Assembly (NCBI GenBank): GCA_018828145.1 | Contig: JAHJWO010000024.1 | Coordinates: 62,001 to 126,000, forward strand | Length of the DNA stretch: 64,000 nt | Direction of reading: 5' to 3' | From: Alphaproteobacteria bacterium | Lineage (GTDB): Bacteria; Pseudomonadota; Alphaproteobacteria; Rhizobiales; Devosiaceae | Shown: positions 35,953 through 44,379 of the stretch, piece by piece | Numbering within the stretch: position 1 is the stretch's first letter | How the letters are laid out: each line of letters begins with the position of its first letter | The notes under the pieces: generated by a model | Seen by the model: only the letters and a program-made list of their open reading frames with translations | Database searches by the model: none | What the model was told of the DNA's origin: nothing | Made by a program: the position numbers and the translations under genes

Positions 35953-36126
35953 GGGTGAGCTGGCTTTAGCATGGCCCGGCGCGGCAAGGCCACTACCCCT
36001 CGCCCGCGGGAGGCAGCTCTCCACATTTTCGGTTTGACAGGGGCCGGGTTTGCCCATAACCGGACTGACCGAACGGGGCAGGTCCTAGGATTTTTGGCCC
36101 CCAAAACATTACGACGAGGAACATCG

Positions 36127-36531
36127 ATGGCCAGTTCCGAACGCGGCACCAAACGTACCGATCCCGAGACGGGCAAGAAGTTCTACGACCTCAATATGGA
36201 CCCGATCGTCTCGCCCTATACGGGCAAGAGCTATCCGCGCTCCTTCTTCGAACAGCTGCTGGTCGGCAAGGCATCTCCCGTGACTGCCCGCAAGGCAGAC
36301 GTGGAAGATGAAGAAGAAGTCGAGGAAGAGGTCGAGGATGTGGCAGCACCCGAGATCGTCAGCCTTGAAGACGCCGATGCCGAAGAAGCCGGCGACGAGG
36401 ATATCCCAGACGTCGAGGACGTCGAGGTCGACGAAGAACTCGGCGACGACGAGGCAGACGTCTTCCTCGAGGAAGACGAAGACGAGGACGACGAGCTCGG
36501 CTTTGACGTCGGTGGCGACGAAGACCGTTGA
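36127..36531 (+). CDS. FYDLN acid / TIGR02300-family protein
   Basis: The 134-aa product starts at ATG 36127 (MASSERGTKRTDPETGKKFYDLN). The N-terminal FYDLNMDPIVSPYTGKSYPRSFFE block is the family signature. In other members this is a two-CxxC zinc ribbon; here every cysteine is gone. The remainder is an extremely acidic, disordered tail (EEEVEEEVEDV ... DEDEDDELGFDVGGDEDR). Function unknown. It is divergent from the aroA-like gene and is followed by two strong hairpins and tRNA-Ala. Confidence 0.88.
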   Translation: MASSERGTKRTDPETGKKFYDLNMDPIVSPYTGKSYPRSFFEQLLVGKASPVTARKADVEDEEEVEEEVEDVAAPEIVSLEDADAEEAGDEDIPDVEDVEVDEELGDDEADVFLEEDEDEDDELGFDVGGDEDR

Positions 36532-36544
36532 TTCGCAACGATTT

Positions 36545-36599
36545 TTCAGCCGGTTGACAGCGTCAGCCGGCTGAACAAAAAAGTGTCATTTAGACACTT
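36545..36599. terminator. Two consecutive hairpins after the FYDLN gene
   Basis: The first (36545-36575) has a 14-bp stem TTCAGCCGGTTGAC / GTCAGCCGGCTGAA with a 3-nt loop. The second (36581-36599) has a 7-bp stem AAGTGTC / GACACTT. Neither has a canonical T-run on the coding side, but the pair would be a strong end to the transcript and insulates the tRNA gene. Confidence 0.55.
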
Positions 36600-36671
36600 G
36601 CAAGGGGACGGATCATCCAATAGGTTCCGCCTCGCTTCGGACGGCACATGCCCTCCAAAGACCCATGGAAT

Positions 36672-36747
<76 letters not shown>

Positions 36748-36969
36748 AACCTTCGCGACTTCGTAGTTTCGACCCAGCAGGCCCAGTGGCTCTGCCCGAA
36801 ATTCTCGGACATCTTCTGGCGAAGGCCGTCGCGTTGTAGCGACAAAGTCATGCGGGCGGACCGCTTTTCTTCACAGACTCGATTTGACCGACTTTCGGCT
36901 TTGGCGTTGTCATCGCCGGACCGACGCCGTTAAGGTCGTGGCCTGTCCGATCGCCAGCCACCAGGTCCC

Positions 36970-37563
36970 GTGTCTCCAGTAGAAGCCAGAGTTGCCGCGA
37001 TTGCCGAACGGGTCAGCCAGGCTGACAGCATCACTGCGGGCAAGCTGGTCGAACTGCTCGGCAATGCCTCCTATCCCATGGTCATCCTGGTACTGAGCGT
37101 CCTCAACATGATCCCGGGGCCGCCCGGTTATGGTGGCACCATTGCGCTGGCCATCATCACCGCCACGATTGCCCGGCTGCTCGGCCGACCGTTGCGCCTG
37201 GGCGGCTGGATCGGCCGGCGCGTCCTGCCCGAGCGGCTGCTCGACCGCATGGTCCGCCAGATGCAATGGCTGGCCCGCGTCATCGCCGGCATATCGCGGC
37301 CGCGGCTGCGCCAGCTCACCGGGCCGGGCTCGGAACGGCTGACCGGTGCCTTCATCCTCCTTGTCAGCCTGCCAATGGTGCTGCCCATCCCCTTCATCAA
37401 TGCCGTGCCCAATACCGGCATTGCGGTGATCTGCGTGTCGCGCATCAATCGCGACGGGCTCGGTGTCCTGCTCGGCGGCGTCATTGCGCTGGTCGGACTG
37501 GCCATTGCCGGCTTTGCCATCTGGGGTGCCGTCATGCTGGCCCGATCGGTGCTCGGGTCATGA
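36970..37563 (+). CDS. ExoD-family membrane protein
   Basis: The 197-aa product (GTG start at 36970) belongs to the ExoD family, first linked to exopolysaccharide synthesis and alkali tolerance in rhizobia. Hydrophobic segments are visible at about 36-52 (VILVLSVLNMIPGPPGYGG), 125-140 and 165-192. The stop codon overlaps the start of a large membrane hydrolase (ATGA), indicating a two-gene operon. The molecular function of ExoD is not established. Confidence 0.9.
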   Translation: MSPVEARVAAIAERVSQADSITAGKLVELLGNASYPMVILVLSVLNMIPGPPGYGGTIALAIITATIARLLGRPLRLGGWIGRRVLPERLLDRMVRQMQWLARVIAGISRPRLRQLTGPGSERLTGAFILLVSLPMVLPIPFINAVPNTGIAVICVSRINRDGLGVLLGGVIALVGLAIAGFAIWGAVMLARSVLGS

Positions 37564-39269
37564 TCGTGCTGCCACGCAGCCGGGTGCTGTGGCGGCAGCT
37601 CGATCGCGTCTCGACGGGCGGCTGGCTGCTGGGTCTGCTGTTCTTCGCACTGGCACTGACGCCATCGCTCATCCCCCGTCATTTCACCACGCAGGGGATC
37701 CTGTGCGGCTGCGCTTTCGCCGCGGGCTATGGCATTGGCGTCTTCCTCGAATGGCTGTGGGACTATCTCGAACTGCGCTGGCCCAGCCCCCGCCTGGCCC
37801 GCTGGATCGGGCGCATTGTCGCGCTGGCCTGCCTGATCCTCGCCGTCGCCTTCCTGTGGTTCTCCACCGGCTGGCAGAATTCCATCCGCGCCGTCATGGG
37901 CGTCGCTCCGGTCGAGGCGCGCCAGCCCTGGTTCGTGGCGGCCATTGCCGTTGTTCCCGCGGCCATCCTGATCGGACTGGGAACGCTGCTGGTGCAGGGC
38001 GTCAGGCTCATTGCGACCTGGCTGGCCCGGATCATTCCGCGCCGGGTGGCGCTGGCCGGCGCTATCCTCGTGGTGGGCGTCCTTGCCGCGACGATCGGGG
38101 AAGGCGTGGTCGGTCGCGGCCTGCTCTACGCCGCCGACCGCTTCTATGGCGATTTCGACCGGCTGGCCGCCAGCCAGGCGCCCGCGCCGGTTGATCCCCT
38201 GCGCTCGGGCAGCGCAGCCTCCTTGATCGATTGGGATACGATCGGGCTCGATGCCCGCATCTATGTGCAATCGGGGCCGAGCGTCGACGAGATCGCCGAT
38301 GTCACCGGCCGGCCGGCCATAGAGCCGCTACGGGTCTATGTCGGCCTGCGCTCGGCCGAGACGCCGGAGACACGGGCCGAACTGGCCTTGCGCGAGATGG
38401 ATCGCGTCGGCGCCTTCGACCGCTCGATCCTGGTCCTCATCATGCCGGTGGGCACCGGCTGGGTGGAGCCAGCGGCGATCGATACGCTCGAATTCCTGCA
38501 TGGTGGCGATGTCGCCAGCGTCGCCGTGCAATATTCCTATCTCACCAGCTGGCTGTCGCTGGTGTCAGAACCGGATGTGGGCGTGGAAACGGCGCGCTCG
38601 CTGTTCAGCGCCGTCTATGCGCGCTGGTCCGACATGCCCGAAGACGCCCGACCGCGGCTTTACCTGCACGGACTCAGCCTGGGCGCCTATAGCTCGGCGG
38701 CCTCATCCTCGCTCTACGACATTCTCGCCGACCCGTTCGACGGCGCCCTCTGGGTCGGGCCGCCTTTCGCCACCGCTACCTGGCTGAGCGCGACGATCAA
38801 TCGCGAGCCGGGCTCCCCGTGGTGGCTGCCCAGCGTGGGCGATGGGTCTGTGGTGCGCTTTTCCAATGGCGATGGCGACCTGCGCGCCGATGCGCGGCCC
38901 TGGGGGCCGCTACGCACGGTCTTTCTGCAATATCCCAGCGATCCGATCGTCTTCTTCGAACCCGCCATGCTGTGGCGCGAGCCGGTCTGGCTCAGCGGAC
39001 CGCGGGCCGAAGGCGTATCGGACCTGCTCGACTGGTATCCCGTGGTCACCTTCCTCCAGCTCCTGCTCGACATGGCGCTGGCCCAGACCGCGCCTATCGG
39101 CTTTGGCCATGTCTATGCCCCGCAGGACTATTTCGACGCCTGGCTCCAGGTCACCCAGCCGCCCGGCTGGACCCAGCCCGGTCTCGACAGCCTGCGCCAG
39201 CGCCTGGCCCGTCATGGCGAGCGCGGCCTGATCGATGAGGGCTGGTTCCGCAGCGACGCGCCAGATTGA
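37560..39269 (+). CDS. Large membrane alpha/beta-hydrolase (Abhydrolase_9 family)
   Basis: The 569-aa product has about five N-terminal membrane helices (LLFFALALTPSLIPRHF through VGVLAATIGEGVVGRG). A C-terminal hydrolase domain follows, with the nucleophile elbow LHGLSLGAYSS, VGPPFATATWLS and the late PIGFGHVYAPQDY histidine region. TPSLIPR in the first helix is a family signature. Substrate unknown; a cell-envelope lipid or polysaccharide role is suggested by coupling to ExoD but is inference. Confidence 0.88.
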   Translation: MIVLPRSRVLWRQLDRVSTGGWLLGLLFFALALTPSLIPRHFTTQGILCGCAFAAGYGIGVFLEWLWDYLELRWPSPRLARWIGRIVALACLILAVAFLWFSTGWQNSIRAVMGVAPVEARQPWFVAAIAVVPAAILIGLGTLLVQGVRLIATWLARIIPRRVALAGAILVVGVLAATIGEGVVGRGLLYAADRFYGDFDRLAASQAPAPVDPLRSGSAASLIDWDTIGLDARIYVQSGPSVDEIADVTGRPAIEPLRVYVGLRSAETPETRAELALREMDRVGAFDRSILVLIMPVGTGWVEPAAIDTLEFLHGGDVASVAVQYSYLTSWLSLVSEPDVGVETARSLFSAVYARWSDMPEDARPRLYLHGLSLGAYSSAASSSLYDILADPFDGALWVGPPFATATWLSATINREPGSPWWLPSVGDGSVVRFSNGDGDLRADARPWGPLRTVFLQYPSDPIVFFEPAMLWREPVWLSGPRAEGVSDLLDWYPVVTFLQLLLDMALAQTAPIGFGHVYAPQDYFDAWLQVTQPPGWTQPGLDSLRQRLARHGERGLIDEGWFRSDAPD

Positions 39270-39321
39270 CGGTGCCGGGGCGATCCGTTCATGCTCTGTA
39301 CTCACAGATTCGGGTCCCGCC

Positions 39322-40467
39322 TTGGCCAAAGCTCCCCTCGTCCTCGACACCAATCGCGCCCGCCATCTGTGGATAGCTGCGCAGAAGCTCGATAGCGCAG
39401 CCCCCTTTGGCGAGGGACCAGCGGCGACGCTCGCGGCCATCGCTCAGCTCGGCTACGTGCAGATCGACACCATCAATGTCATCGAGCGCTGCCACCACCA
39501 CATCCTTTATTCCCGTATTCCCGGCTATCGGCGCGCCGACCTCGCCCAGCTGCAATCGGCCGACAAATCCGTGTTCGAATACTGGACGCATGCGCTGAGC
39601 TATCTGCCGACGGCCGACCTGCCCTTCTTCCTTCCCGCCATGAAGCAGTATCGCGTCACGCCCAGCCGCTGGTTCGGCGCGGTGACCGCCGATGAGGTCA
39701 GCCGGATGGTCAGGCGCCTGCGCAGCGATGGGCCGCTTTCCATCCGCGATATCGGCGATGACGCCCTGGTCGACAAGGATCATCCCTGGGCCAGCCGCAA
39801 GCCGAGCAAGCGCGTGCTGGAAATGATGTTCTTCCAGGGCAAGGTGGCCGTCTCGGCCCGCCAGGGCATGGTCAAGACCTATGACCTGATGGAGCGCCAT
39901 TTCGGCTGGACCACGGCGCCCAGGCCCGCCACGGAGCGGCAGATCACCGCCTATCTGCTCGATCGGGCCCTGCGCAGCCAGGGCGTGGTCAGCCTTGATT
40001 CCATCTGCCATCTCGATGCCCCGCGCAAGACGGCGGTCCGCGAGCTGATCGACAGCCGCGTCCGCCGCAAGCTGCTGGTCCCGGTGGTGATTGCGGGGCA
40101 AGAGAAGGTGCCGCATTGGGCCATGCCCGAGACGCTCACCGCACCGGCCAGCGAGCCACCGACCCTGGTTCATATCCTCTCGCCCTTCGACCCGCTGATC
40201 ATCCAGCGCAAGCGGCTCAAGCTGTTCTTCGGCTACGACCATCTCTTCGAGGCCTATATCCCGGCCGCCAAGCGGCGCCTGGGATATTTTGCCCTCCCGG
40301 TCCTCATGGGCGACCGCATCGTCGCCGCCGTCGATCTCAAGGCCGACCGCACGGCGGGCAAGCTGCTGGTCCAGCAATGGACCTGGCTCGATGATCCGGG
40401 CGCCGAAGGCCGCGCCGCCATCGACGAGGCCCTGGGCCGCTTCGAGCGGTTTCAGCTGGGGCGTTAA
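39322..40467 (+). CDS. YcaQ/AlkZ-like DNA glycosylase (HTH_42 family)
   Basis: The 381-aa product is a winged-helix glycosylase-like protein. The catalytic QxD motif of the YcaQ branch is visible in LGYVQIDTINVIERCHHHILYSRIPGY. The conserved FEYWTHALSYLP, PWASRKPSKRVLEMMFFQG, LSPFDPLIIQRKRLKLFFGYDHLFEAYIP and YFALPVLMGDRIVAAVDLKADR segments follow. YcaQ removes alkylated bases and unhooks interstrand crosslinks. The TTG at 39322 is the likeliest start, but no good Shine-Dalgarno marks it, so the N-terminus is uncertain. Confidence 0.88.
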   Translation: MAKAPLVLDTNRARHLWIAAQKLDSAAPFGEGPAATLAAIAQLGYVQIDTINVIERCHHHILYSRIPGYRRADLAQLQSADKSVFEYWTHALSYLPTADLPFFLPAMKQYRVTPSRWFGAVTADEVSRMVRRLRSDGPLSIRDIGDDALVDKDHPWASRKPSKRVLEMMFFQGKVAVSARQGMVKTYDLMERHFGWTTAPRPATERQITAYLLDRALRSQGVVSLDSICHLDAPRKTAVRELIDSRVRRKLLVPVVIAGQEKVPHWAMPETLTAPASEPPTLVHILSPFDPLIIQRKRLKLFFGYDHLFEAYIPAAKRRLGYFALPVLMGDRIVAAVDLKADRTAGKLLVQQWTWLDDPGAEGRAAIDEALGRFERFQLGR

Positions 40468-40554
40468 AGGCCAACCGAACGGCTTCGCCCGGTTCGGCGC
40501 TTTCCAAACCCACGCACTGCGCGCTAGAACCCTCGCCGCGAGTTGGAGACACCC

Positions 40555-41865
40555 ATGGCGACCTACACTGACATTGCCCGACGGGTGTATAACCACACGT
40601 GGAAGCTCGATCCGATCGTGCGGAGCCTGCTCGATACCGATTTCTACAAGCTGCTGATGCTGCAGATGATCTGGGGGCTCTATCCCGGGGTCAATGCCAC
40701 CTTCTCGCTCATCAACCGCACTAGGTCGGTTCGCCTGGCCGACGAGATCGACATCGACGAGCTGCGCGCCCAGCTCGATCACGCCCGCACCCTGCGCTTT
40801 TCAAAGAAGGAAATGATCTGGCTGGCGGGCAACAGCTTTTATGGCAGCAAGCAGATCTTCGAGCCGGCCTTCCTCAAGTGGCTGGAGGATTTCCGGCTGC
40901 CCGAATACCGGCTGGAAAAGCAGGACGGGCAGTTCGTGCTCGAATTTCCCGGCCTGTGGCTGGAAACCTCGATGTGGGAGATCCCGGCCCTTGCCATCAT
41001 CAACGAGCTGCGCTCGCGCGCCGCGATGAAGCATTACGGCCCTTTCACGCTCGACGTGCTCTATGCCCGCGCCAAGGCCAAGATGTGGGAAAAGGTCGAG
41101 CGGCTGCAAAAGCTGCCCGACTTGAAGATTTCCGATTTCGGCACGCGCCGCCGCCATTCCTTCCTCTGGCAGCGCTGGTGTGTCGAGGCGCTCAAGGAAG
41201 GCATTGGCGAGGCCTTTACCGGCACCTCCAATGTCAAGCTGGCTATGGACAATGACCTCGAGGCGCTGGGCACCAATGCCCATGAGCTGCCCATGGTCCT
41301 GGCGGCCCTTGCCCGCACCGACGAGGCGCTGCGCGCTGCGCCCTATCAGGTGCTGCAGGATTGGGAGAGCTATTATGGCGGAAATCTCAAGATCGTGCTG
41401 CCCGATGCCTTCGGCACGGATGCCTTCCTGCGCGACGCTCCCGACTGGGTCGCCGACTGGACCGGCTTCCGCCCCGATTCGGCCCCCGCCATCGAAGGCG
41501 GAGAGCGCATCATCGCCTGGTGGAAGTCGCGTGGCCGCGATCCGCGCGACAAGCTCCTGATCTTTTCCGATGGCCTCGACGTCGACATGATCGAGGAGGC
41601 CTATCTCCACTTCGACGGCAAGGTGCGCATGGCCTTTGGCTGGGGCACAAACCTGACCAATGATTTCGAGGACTGCGCCCCGGACGGGGCCAATCCGGGC
41701 TTGGATCCGATCTCCATTGTCGCCAAGGTCAGCGAGGCCGACGGCCGCCCCGCGGTCAAGCTGTCCGATAATCCCGCCAAGGCCACCGGCACGCCCGAAG
41801 AGATCGCCCGCTACATCCGCATCTTCGGCGATGCAGGCCGCGTGGAGCATGCGGTCAAGGTTTAG
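40555..41865 (+). CDS. pncB: Nicotinate phosphoribosyltransferase
   Basis: The 436-aa product (ATG 40555 after TTGGAGA) converts nicotinate and PRPP to nicotinate mononucleotide in NAD salvage. Typical segments are [41 protein letters not shown], the autophosphorylated histidine in [42 protein letters not shown] and [10 protein letters not shown]. Length is normal. No regulatory NAD site is apparent upstream. Confidence 0.97.
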   Translation: MATYTDIARRVYNHTWKLDPIVRSLLDTDFYKLLMLQMIWGLYPGVNATFSLINRTRSVRLADEIDIDELRAQLDHARTLRFSKKEMIWLAGNSFYGSKQIFEPAFLKWLEDFRLPEYRLEKQDGQFVLEFPGLWLETSMWEIPALAIINELRSRAAMKHYGPFTLDVLYARAKAKMWEKVERLQKLPDLKISDFGTRRRHSFLWQRWCVEALKEGIGEAFTGTSNVKLAMDNDLEALGTNAHELPMVLAALARTDEALRAAPYQVLQDWESYYGGNLKIVLPDAFGTDAFLRDAPDWVADWTGFRPDSAPAIEGGERIIAWWKSRGRDPRDKLLIFSDGLDVDMIEEAYLHFDGKVRMAFGWGTNLTNDFEDCAPDGANPGLDPISIVAKVSEADGRPAVKLSDNPAKATGTPEEIARYIRIFGDAGRVEHAVKV

Positions 41866-41996
41866 TTCTGGCGTGGAACCGAAACCGTTTTGCGGCATTA
41901 CCGACTGTGGAGAACCCACGCCCCGAAACGCACGTTAACGTCTTGGGAACCATGCCCGACTATGCGTTTCGGCTGGGGGCTCCCTCAGGGGCCGGA

Positions 41997-42254
41997 ATGA
42001 CTTTGCAGCTAATCGATATCACCGTGCGCGACAAGCAGGCGCATCCGCGTCTGGAAGGGCGCATGACCGGCCATGTCCGCGCCGTGCTGTCCGAAACCGT
42101 CGGCGAGCGCGAGCAGACGCATGAGCTGGCCATCCCCGTCTGGGCCGATGTGGCGCCCGATGCCAGCGAAGCCGATATCGACATGGCCCTCATGGTCAAG
42201 GCCGCCGACATCATCGCCCGGCTCAAGGCCAATCTGGCCGGCGGATCGTCCTAG
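41997..42254 (+). CDS. Small conserved protein (85 aa)
   Basis: From ATG 41997 the product is 85 aa (MTLQLIDITVRDKQAHPRLE; ends LKANLAGGSS), predicted soluble, with a beta-rich first half and a C-terminal helix (SEADIDMALMVKAADIIARLKANL). Earlier in-frame starts at 41952 and 41907 would add less conserved-looking residues. It overlaps by four bases the convergent membrane micro-gene. Function unknown. Confidence 0.6.
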   Translation: MTLQLIDITVRDKQAHPRLEGRMTGHVRAVLSETVGEREQTHELAIPVWADVAPDASEADIDMALMVKAADIIARLKANLAGGSS

Positions 42255-42493
42255 CGTTTCCACGTCTTGAAGAAGGCGCGCTGCGTCTCCGTTAGCCCCC
42301 CGGTGCGGCGGGCCGGCGCTGGCGGCGCGGCATCGAACCGCTCGGCCGATCGATGCCGGTATTTGGAAGCATGGGCATAGTAGCGGGCCGCCCGGGCAAT
42401 CTCCAGGTCGGCCTTGCGGCGCTTCTCGTCGCGCACGAACCAGGTGATCGCCAGGATCACGATGACCCAGATTGCCAGGATTTCCCAGGCCAT
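42251..42493 (-). CDS. Small single-pass membrane protein (80 aa)
   Basis: The product begins MAWEILAIWVIVILAITWFVRDEKRRK: one N-terminal membrane helix with a strongly positive following segment (N-out, C-in), then a basic cytoplasmic tail ending TETQRAFFKTWKR. Overlapping stop codons with the plus-strand 85-aa gene. No known family. Confidence 0.6.
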   Translation of the reverse strand: MAWEILAIWVIVILAITWFVRDEKRRKADLEIARAARYYAHASKYRHRSAERFDAAPPAPARRTGGLTETQRAFFKTWKR

Positions 42494-42599
42494 GTCCGCC
42501 TCCAGTGTGGAGAGCGGTGATAGCTAACAAAGTCTTAAGCACCAAGCGCAGGCCGGCATTAGCCTTACCCGCTAAACTTTTACCCTTCGGCCCGGACCG

Positions 42600-43043
42600 T
42601 CACTTGCGGTTCTTGGCACCGGCCTCGATCGGCACGGCATAGAGCTCGAGCCGATGGTCCACCAGCCGATAGCCCAGCCGCTTGGCGATCACGTCCTGGA
42701 TGGCCTCGATCTCTTCATTGCGGAACTCGATGACGGCGCCGCTGCGGATATCGATCAGGTGGTCGTGATGCTCGTCGGGGATCAGCTCGAAGCGGGCGCG
42801 TCCGTCCTTGAAGTCATGCTTGGTCACCAGTCCCGCCTCCTCGAAGAGGTTGACGGTGCGATAGACGGTCGAGAGCGAGATGCGGTCATCCACCGCCGAG
42901 GCGCGGCGATAGAGTTCCTCGACATCGGGATGGTCGGCGGCCGCCTCGATCACGCGGGCAATGACGCGCCGCTGGTCGGTCATGCGCATGCCCTTGGCCA
43001 CGCAGGCTTCTTCCAGCGTCGGTTCGGTCTGGCTCTTGCTCAC
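42600..43043 (-). CDS. fur: Fur-family metal-responsive repressor (Mur/Fur type)
   Basis: The 147-aa product has the Fur winged helix (MRMTDQRRVIARVIEAAADHPDVEELYRRASAVDDRISLSTVYRTVNLFEEAGLV) and dimerisation domain with metal ligands (FELIPDEHHDHLIDIRSGAVIEF). The structural CxxC of classic Fur is replaced (IDIRSG), as in rhizobial Fur/Mur, which respond to manganese or iron. It is the third gene of the tsaB-rimI-fur run, 33 bp after rimI. Which metal it senses cannot be told. Confidence 0.92.
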   Translation of the reverse strand: MSKSQTEPTLEEACVAKGMRMTDQRRVIARVIEAAADHPDVEELYRRASAVDDRISLSTVYRTVNLFEEAGLVTKHDFKDGRARFELIPDEHHDHLIDIRSGAVIEFRNEEIEAIQDVIAKRLGYRLVDHRLELYAVPIEAGAKNRK

Positions 43044-43076
43044 GCCACGCTCCCCGCTTCCTCGATGCGATCCGGG

Positions 43077-43556
43077 TTACCCAAGATCACGCGCCATGAC
43101 AAGCGCGGTGGCCTGGCTGCCATCCGGCTTGGGATAATAGCCCTTGCGGCTGGAAATGGTGGCAAAGCCCTCGCGCTGGTAGAGCTTGATGGCCGCGCCA
43201 TTGTCTTCGCTGACTTCGAGAAACATGCGGCGTGCGGGGCTCCGCAGCAGGTCGTCGAAGGCGGCCCGCAGCAGCGCCTGGCCGATCCGCTTGCCGCGCC
43301 ATTTGGGGTCGACGGCAATGGTCAGCAGTTCCGCCTCGTCGGCCGCGATGCGGATCAGCGCAAAGCCGGCAATGCGGCGCCGGGCATCGCAGGCCACGTA
43401 GACCGGCGTGCTGTCGTCAGCCAGGAAGCTCTCGAATTCTCCCACCGGCCAGCCGCGGTAAAAACCCAGCGCGTGGATGCGCGCCAGTTCCTTGGCATCC
43501 GCCACCCGTCCCGGCTCGATATGCAGACCCGCCGGCGCCATCCACAGCTTGATCAT
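43077..43556 (-). CDS. rimI: RimI-like ribosomal-protein/peptide N-alpha-acetyltransferase
   Basis: The 159-aa GNAT protein has the acetyl-CoA loop in IAVDPKWRGKRIGQALLRAAF and MFLEVSEDNGAAIKLYQREGF typical of RimI. RimI acetylates the N-terminus of S18 in E. coli; substrate range in this lineage is wider or unknown. Its start overlaps the tsaB stop by four bases. Confidence 0.92.
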   Translation of the reverse strand: MIKLWMAPAGLHIEPGRVADAKELARIHALGFYRGWPVGEFESFLADDSTPVYVACDARRRIAGFALIRIAADEAELLTIAVDPKWRGKRIGQALLRAAFDDLLRSPARRMFLEVSEDNGAAIKLYQREGFATISSRKGYYPKPDGSQATALVMARDLG

Positions 43557-44167
43557 GCGCCGCGCCTCTCGATCCGTGCCGCCGTCTGCGGCTTGGCATC
43601 GGCATCGCGGATATAGTTGGGCTCGGGCGGGTGGCTTGCGGCGTCGAGCCCGGCCCCATGGCGCGCCAGCAGCGCAATATCGACGATGGCGGATTCGATC
43701 AGTGTCGCACCGGGCAACACGGCGGCCCGCGCCTCCTCCATCGGCATGATGGCGCCCGCAGTGAGCGCCGCGCCGGGTCCGGCAAAATTCTGCAGATAGG
43801 CTTCGCCGCGGCGCGCGTCGAGCAGCACCGAACTCGGTCCGGACTGTCCCAGCGACAGCGCGACCAGGCTCGATACCCCCACAACCGGCAGACCGCGCGC
43901 CAGCCCGATGCCACGCGCGGCCGACAGGCCGATGCGCAATCCGGTGAACGATCCGGGCCCGGTCGTGGTCACCACCCGCCTAAGGTCGGCATAGCCCAGC
44001 CCGTTGCGCTCCAGCAGCGTGGCGATACGCGCGAAGATCAGCTCGGCATGGCCATTGGCGATTTCGTCGATCGACACATCCACGCCTCCATCCGCCAGCA
44101 GCAGTCCCAGCTGCAGCCGCGGCGCGGCGGTGTCGATGGCAAGCGTGATGGGCAAAATATCAGGCAC
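43553..44167 (-). CDS. tsaB: TsaB, tRNA threonylcarbamoyladenosine biosynthesis protein
   Basis: The 204-aa ASKHA-fold protein (ITLAIDTAAPRLQLGLLL ... RRVVTTTGPGSFTGLRIGLSAARGIGLARG ... VSSLVALSL) forms the TsaBDE complex that makes t6A37 in ANN-decoding tRNAs. TsaB is the inactive-site partner that holds TsaD. It is coupled to rimI and fur. It diverges from lnt across an interval with a dispersed repeat. Confidence 0.95.
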   Translation of the reverse strand: MPDILPITLAIDTAAPRLQLGLLLADGGVDVSIDEIANGHAELIFARIATLLERNGLGYADLRRVVTTTGPGSFTGLRIGLSAARGIGLARGLPVVGVSSLVALSLGQSGPSSVLLDARRGEAYLQNFAGPGAALTAGAIMPMEEARAAVLPGATLIESAIVDIALLARHGAGLDAASHPPEPNYIRDADAKPQTAARIERRGA

Positions 44168-44221
44168 GCTGGCTCCCGCCCCCGAACCGTATCGCGCTGC
44201 ATGCGATCCACTGCACGCGGC

Positions 44222-44273
44222 GCTCCCCTTCTCCCCCCGTGGGAGAAGGTGCCCGAAGGGCGGATGAGGGGGC
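44222..44273. repeat. Dispersed intergenic repeat (CTTCTCCC/GGGAGAAG type)
   Basis: The unit reads CCCCTTCTCCCCCCGTGGGAGAAGG followed by TGCCCGAAGGGCGGATGAGGG. A hairpin CCTTCTCCC / GGGAGAAGG is followed by a second (GCCCGAAGGGC). This pattern is a very common intergenic repeat in high-GC proteobacteria. It sits between the divergent tsaB and lnt genes. Confidence 0.7.
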
Positions 44274-44379
44274 CTCTTTGCCTCCTAGCGCCGACACGGC
44301 GCCAAGTCCACCGCCTTGACGCCCCACCTCGCCACAGCGACCTTGCCGGCATGCACCCTGATTCGCTCAAGGCCCCGAT

